Assembly: GCA_934157235.1 (NCBI GenBank)
Contig: CAKPHH010000001.1
Span: forward strand, 248,001-312,000
DNA length: 64,000 nt
Direction: 5' to 3'
From: an uncultured Bacilli bacterium
GTDB taxonomy: Bacteria > Bacillota_I > Bacilli_A > RF39 > UBA660
Numbering within the stretch: position 1 is the stretch's first letter; each line of letters begins with the position of its first letter. The translations under genes and the position numbers were made by a program. Positions 60,705-64,000 of this stretch are shown in pieces. The notes under the pieces are model-generated. The model searched no databases, was not told the DNA's origin, and saw only the letters and a list, made by a program, of their open reading frames with translations.

Positions 60705-61370
60705 TTAAACTGCTAATTTAAGAAGTGCTGCTTTAGCCGCTTCCTGTTCTGCTTCCTTTTTAGAACCACCTACGCCAACACCATAAACAATATCATCGAC
60801 TTTCACTTCTACTGTAAATACTCTCTCATGAGCTGGTCCATCTTCTGAAACAAGTTCATAAGTTAAGCCTTTTTGTTCTGTTTGTACATATTCTTGTAAA
60901 GCACTTTTATAATCACTAAAAAATGATACATTAGGATCTTCAATATAAGGAACTATTATTTTCAAAACTGTTTTTCTTGCTGTAGCATATCCTAAATCTA
61001 AATAAATGGCTCCCATTAAGGCTTCAAATATATCCGCAACAATTGCTTTCTTATATTTTCCTCCTTCTTTTTCTTCACCATGACCAACTTTAATATATTT
61101 ATTAAGTCCTAAATTAGTCGCATACTCATATAAAGCATTCTCGCATACATAGCTAGCCCTAACTTTAGTCATTTCTCCTTCATCTTCATTTTCACAAGAA
61201 TATAAATAATCAGCAACCGCCAAATCAACAACTGAGTCTCCTAAAAACTCCAATCTCTCATAATCGGACTTTGCTTTATGCTCATTAGCGTAACTACTAT
61301 GTAAAAAAGCTGTATTATAAAGTTTTAAATCTTTTGGTTTAATTCCAAGTATTTCAAACATTTCTTCCAT
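60705..61370 (-). CDS. rnc: Ribonuclease III
   Basis: 221 residues. The signature ERLEFLGDSVVDLAVADYL and the metal-binding Glu/Asp in DIFEALMGAIYLDLG precede a double-stranded RNA-binding domain (about 150-221, ALQEYVQTEQKGLTYEL). The ATG at 61370 follows GGTGAAGAAT; the reading from 61382 begins inside the ribosome site. Divergent from yidD. Confidence 0.96.
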   Translation of the reverse strand: MEEMFEILGIKPKDLKLYNTAFLHSSYANEHKAKSDYERLEFLGDSVVDLAVADYLYSCENEDEGEMTKVRASYVCENALYEYATNLGLNKYIKVGHGEEKEGGKYKKAIVADIFEALMGAIYLDLGYATARKTVLKIIVPYIEDPNVSFFSDYKSALQEYVQTEQKGLTYELVSEDGPAHERVFTVEVKVDDIVYGVGVGGSKKEAEQEAAKAALLKLAV

Positions 61371-61423
61371 ATTCTTCACCAAACAACATTATATCAAATT
61401 TAATTAAATTAGTATACTTATAA

Positions 61424-61452
61424 TTGCTATTTTGTAAGAATTATAGTAAAAT
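61424..61452 (+). promoter_or_regulatory. Promoter of yidD
   Basis: TTGCTA (61424-61429), 17-bp spacer, TAAAAT (61447-61452), 40 bp before the yidD start. Confidence 0.55.
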
Positions 61453-61491
61453 TAAAACCACAAGATACAATAAAATGTGAAAGGCAAATTT

Positions 61492-61728
61492 ATGAAAAAA
61501 GTATTAATATCTTTAATAAATTTATATCAAAAAATGCCCCTTTCTTCTCATGCATCTTGTAGACATATACCAACATGTTCTAATTATGCAAAAGAAGCCA
61601 TTACAAGATATGGTTCATTTAAAGGTTCTTATTTAACTATAAAAAGAATTCTAAGGTGTAACCCTTTCGGAACATCTGGTTATGATCCAGTACCAATAAA
61701 GGAGAATAAAAATGAGAAAAACGCTTAA
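61492..61728 (+). CDS. yidD: Membrane protein insertion efficiency factor YidD
   Basis: 78 residues. LINLYQKMPLSSHASCRHIP, TCSNYAKEAITRYG and the final RCNPFGTSGYDPVP are the YidD core. It aids YidC-dependent membrane insertion. The ATG at 61492 follows AAAGG; the GTG reading at 61477 is less likely. It overlaps the next lipoprotein gene by 17 nt. rnpA/yidC are not adjacent as they often are. Confidence 0.92.
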   Translation: MKKVLISLINLYQKMPLSSHASCRHIPTCSNYAKEAITRYGSFKGSYLTIKRILRCNPFGTSGYDPVPIKENKNEKNA

Positions 61729-62587
61729 ATTAACTTTATTATTTATTTTAACAATCGCCGCTATCTTTTCGACCTCTGGTTGTACAGATGATAATATGGA
61801 TAACATTGAAATATATGTTACTAACTATGCTAATGAATATATAACCAAAGAGTTATATGGCAAACATGCTACTGTATCTTCTATCTATCCTGATGGAATT
61901 GACATTAATAATTATGTTGTCAGCCAAAAACAAAAAGAAGACTATAGTAAAAGTGATTTATTTATCTACAATGGTTTAATAGAACGAGAAAGAAACATGG
62001 CCATTGATTTATTAACCCTAAACCCTGAATTAAAAATAATTGATAGTTCTGATGTTTTAGAAACAGACTACTCTCCTGAAGAATTATGGTTAAATCCATC
62101 TTCGCTATTAATGATGGCTCAAAATATCAGAATTGGTCTTCAAGAATATGCCTCTAGTACTTATCTAAAAAAAGATATTGATACTGCTTATGAAGATTTA
62201 AAAATAAAATTATCTGAATTAGATGCAGATTATCGTTTAACTGTTGAAAATACCAACAATAAAATGATCGTTGTAGATAACTCAGCACTAAAATATCTAG
62301 AAAAATTTGGCTTAGAAGTTTACTGCATCGATGGTGATGCTACTGAAAAAACTATCAGTGATGTTAAGAATTTAATAAATGATAAAAAAATAAATTATAT
62401 TTACACTTTTAAAAATGACAAGCTAAGCGAAAACGCTACTGAAATAATGAAAGAATTCTCTAACATAAAACGCCAAGAACTACATAAATTAGATAACATT
62501 TCTGATGAACAAAGAGCTAATAAAGAAAACTATGATACTCTAATCGTTGAAAACTTAGAGCTCCTAAAACAAGAACTATATCAATAA
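61712..62587 (+). CDS. ZnuA/TroA-like metal-binding lipoprotein, metal ligands not conserved
   Basis: 291 residues. Lipobox STSGC (Cys24). The fold of a cluster 9 metal solute-binding protein is visible: SKSDLFIYNGLIERERNMA, LWLNPSSLLMMAQNIRIGL, IYTFKNDKLSENATEIMKEF. The usual His ligands (H-x-F-x-P, D-P-H-x-W) are replaced (YPDGIDINNY, ELWLNPSS). Metal transport is therefore doubtful. No ABC permease follows. Start overlaps yidD, with GGAG upstream. Confidence 0.75.
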   Translation: MRKTLKLTLLFILTIAAIFSTSGCTDDNMDNIEIYVTNYANEYITKELYGKHATVSSIYPDGIDINNYVVSQKQKEDYSKSDLFIYNGLIERERNMAIDLLTLNPELKIIDSSDVLETDYSPEELWLNPSSLLMMAQNIRIGLQEYASSTYLKKDIDTAYEDLKIKLSELDADYRLTVENTNNKMIVVDNSALKYLEKFGLEVYCIDGDATEKTISDVKNLINDKKINYIYTFKNDKLSENATEIMKEFSNIKRQELHKLDNISDEQRANKENYDTLIVENLELLKQELYQ

Positions 62588-62590
62588 TAG

Positions 62591-62622
62591 AAAAAGATTC
62601 TAGAATTTCTAGAATCTTTTTA
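62591..62622. terminator. Bidirectional terminator
   Basis: AAAAAGATTCTAGA and TCTAGAATCTTTTT form a 14-bp stem with a 3-nt loop, between convergent genes. Confidence 0.9.
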
Positions 62623-62628
62623 TTATCT

Positions 62629-62916
62629 TTATAAAAAATTTATCGCATTAATATCTTCATTTATTAATTGTACTATGACTGAAACATCATACTCATTAAA
62701 AGCCTTCTTTATTTTTTCTACATCCACTAAAAATATTTCCAGTTTATAAATAAGTAGCCTATCAATTGAAGTAATTCCAATTTTCTTAAAATATCTCAAC
62801 ACAGCTAAAGCATTCTTCTTCTGACAGATAAAATTATAAATAAGTCCCATCTCATTACTATCTTCAATATTATTAATTGTCTCAACTGTAATTTCTTCAT
62901 CAATTAAAAAATCCAT
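62629..62916 (-). CDS. Small acidic helical protein
   Basis: 95 residues, acidic, with helical segments (MDFLIDEEITVETINNIE, FLVDVEKIKKAFNEYD). No TM or motif. GGAGGGG is the ribosome site. It follows the large helical-repeat gene by 15 bp and has a similar Ile/Asn/Glu composition, so it may be a co-transcribed partner or a detached C-terminal unit of it. Not recognised. Confidence 0.65.
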   Translation of the reverse strand: MDFLIDEEITVETINNIEDSNEMGLIYNFICQKKNALAVLRYFKKIGITSIDRLLIYKLEIFLVDVEKIKKAFNEYDVSVIVQLINEDINAINFL

Positions 62917-62931
62917 AACACCCCTCCAATA

Positions 62932-64000
62932 TTAAAGACACTCTCTTATCATCTTACTTAATCTTTCATAGTTTTCTGCACTAATAATTGTATTATAAGT
63001 AATTGCAAACAACAAACTATCTAAACTAGCTAAAATACCATTTTTAATTAGAATATTAAATATTCTTAAAACTTTAATCTTAGAAATTCGTATTCCTCCA
63101 AAATTATAAATTAAAGGCTCAACTTCATCCGAAAAAACATTTATCTTTTGAATATATTCATTATCAAAAATAGAAACATCAATTACTCTATCATAATCCT
63201 TTTCTAATACTTCTAAATATCTATTTTTGGCATTAAAAATTGGAATAATGGTATTGGTAATTTCTCTTTTATTAGAATCATTAATACCATAGTAAGATTT
63301 TCTAAATCTATCATTAATATTTCCACATATACATAAGTACTCTGTATTATTACTAATTACTCTTCTAAACGCAACATCATCATTTTCAAACAACCTAGAG
63401 TAATAAATATTATAAAACAATATATCATCGGCTCTTTTTACTGTCTTAATAGAACTTAAATTATCTCTTAAATACTTAACACCAAATGGATGTATTTCAA
63501 TAAATTGATCAACTATTTCTGAAAAGTTATCAGCTGTAAGTGCCATAAGTGCCGAATTTACTAACCTTTTTTTCTTACCATTAAAAGAAAAGCCATATTC
63601 CAAAAATAATTCTAAATTATTAGAAAGCTTCTCACTAGAAATCATCAATAGTAATGGACACTTATCTAAAACATACTTTACAGATAATCCATACTTTTCA
63701 AGCAATAAAGCATTATTTCTAAATTCCAAATCGCATCCCACAATGTAAGGCTTATAATTATTGATAAAAGCCGAATCCATAATCTTAAATTTTTTATTAC
63801 CTATATTATTAAAACTATTATTCTCCGAACTAATAAAAGCACTAGGCATCACAACTAATAAATTATTTAAAATTCTCTTCTTTAAAGCAAACTTAACAGT
63901 ATTACCAATAGTCTCTTTATCACTAGCGAGTACTAAACTCATTAATTGATAACCATTTTCCTCCTCATCCAATTTCTCTAATCCAAGTTTTGAAAGTGTA
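62932..64000 (-). CDS. Helical-repeat protein, 5' partial (runs off the window)
   Basis: At least 356 residues; the frame is open to the window edge (TLSKLGLEKLDEEENGYQ), so the codon at 63972 (TTG) is probably not the start. Repeats of about 33-35 residues such as LLLEKYGLSVKYVLDKCPLL, then LELFLEYGFSFNGKKK and FIEIHPFGVKYLRDN, resemble mTERF-type helical repeats with Leu, Tyr-Gly and Pro at similar spacing. No TM. Function unknown. Confidence 0.6.
   Translation of the reverse strand, partial: TLSKLGLEKLDEEENGYQLMSLVLASDKETIGNTVKFALKKRILNNLLVVMPSAFISSENNSFNNIGNKKFKIMDSAFINNYKPYIVGCDLEFRNNALLLEKYGLSVKYVLDKCPLLLMISSEKLSNNLELFLEYGFSFNGKKKRLVNSALMALTADNFSEIVDQFIEIHPFGVKYLRDNLSSIKTVKRADDILFYNIYYSRLFENDDVAFRRVISNNTEYLCICGNINDRFRKSYYGINDSNKREITNTIIPIFNAKNRYLEVLEKDYDRVIDVSIFDNEYIQKINVFSDEVEPLIYNFGGIRISKIKVLRIFNILIKNGILASLDSLLFAITYNTIISAENYERLSKMIRECL

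Noticed and set aside
1..64000. Mycoplasma-type code or mollicute origin from low GC
   Set aside because: TGA is used as a stop in several genes and sporulation genes, a sortase and LTA-related YfhO are present.

Overview
The window comes from a low-GC, spore-forming member of the Bacillota. The evidence is the set SpoIIM, SpoIIGA, sigma-E and SpoIVB, the strongly AT-rich intergenic DNA, and Gram-positive markers such as class B sortase, YfhO and lipoproteins. TGA is used as a stop (tlyA, potC and a 24-codon ORF), so this is the standard code and not Mycoplasma code 4. An uncultured gut Bacilli lineage related to Erysipelotrichia or RF39 fits the style, but that placement is inference. No phage, transposase or CRISPR array is visible; this looks like chromosomal core with small accessory patches.

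Layout. 1-6976 (+ strand): the end of one ABC half-transporter and a complete partner, an anchored unknown, a metallo-beta-lactamase-fold hydrolase, spoIIM, mnmA and an HTH protein, with one tiny membrane-peptide gene on the - strand. 7051-7740 is gene-poor, with decayed coding sequence and a 105-bp duplication ahead of a DUF1540 gene. 8010-16798 carries deoB-xerD, rarA, an RsuA-type pseudouridine synthase with tlyA, lemA-DUF3137 and holA. 16791-20791 is an operon led by an alanine-type T-box: two P-loop kinases, alaS, holA. 20801-26911 holds an AI-2E-family permease, yigZ, tdk and the sporulation genes spoIIGA-sigE and spoIVB. 27059-31411 is a cell-surface patch: sortase B, a 776-residue hendecad-repeat protein and a PpiC-type foldase. 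31618-41057 is housekeeping (xseBA, nusB, mutS, TPM/lemA, a TPR-like protein, gltX), followed by tRNA-Gln and tRNA-Met genes.

41340-45407 is an accessory patch: a multiply frameshifted pseudogene, an unknown protein, a ClpX-like ATPase with a non-standard N-terminus, a YbaK-type deacylase and an orphan protein. 45504-52823 is a polyamine island: agmatine deiminase, an antiporter and putrescine carbamoyltransferase beside a complete potABCD operon; no carbamate kinase lies in the window. 52884-57976 carries membrane proteins and two paralogous lipoproteins around a tRNA-Arg gene. 58065-58360 is a probable type I toxin-antitoxin locus: a 24-residue hydrophobic peptide facing a convergent small RNA. 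58394-62587 has 5-formyl-THF cyclo-ligase, an RNase J paralogue with a broken metal motif, rnc, yidD and a metal-binding-protein-like lipoprotein. The window ends inside a large helical-repeat protein.

System-level reading: the T-box ties two nucleotide/CoA-kinase-like enzymes to alanine tRNA charging; the polyamine genes would import polyamines and use agmatine; the foldase sits directly upstream of a secreted coiled-coil protein that it may help fold. The most novel-looking items are the toxin/antisense locus, the hendecad protein, the T-box operon arrangement, the ClpX-like protein and the degenerate RNase J. Many starts here use a GGTGAT-type Shine-Dalgarno sequence whose own GTG can be mistaken for the start codon; starts were chosen with this in mind.
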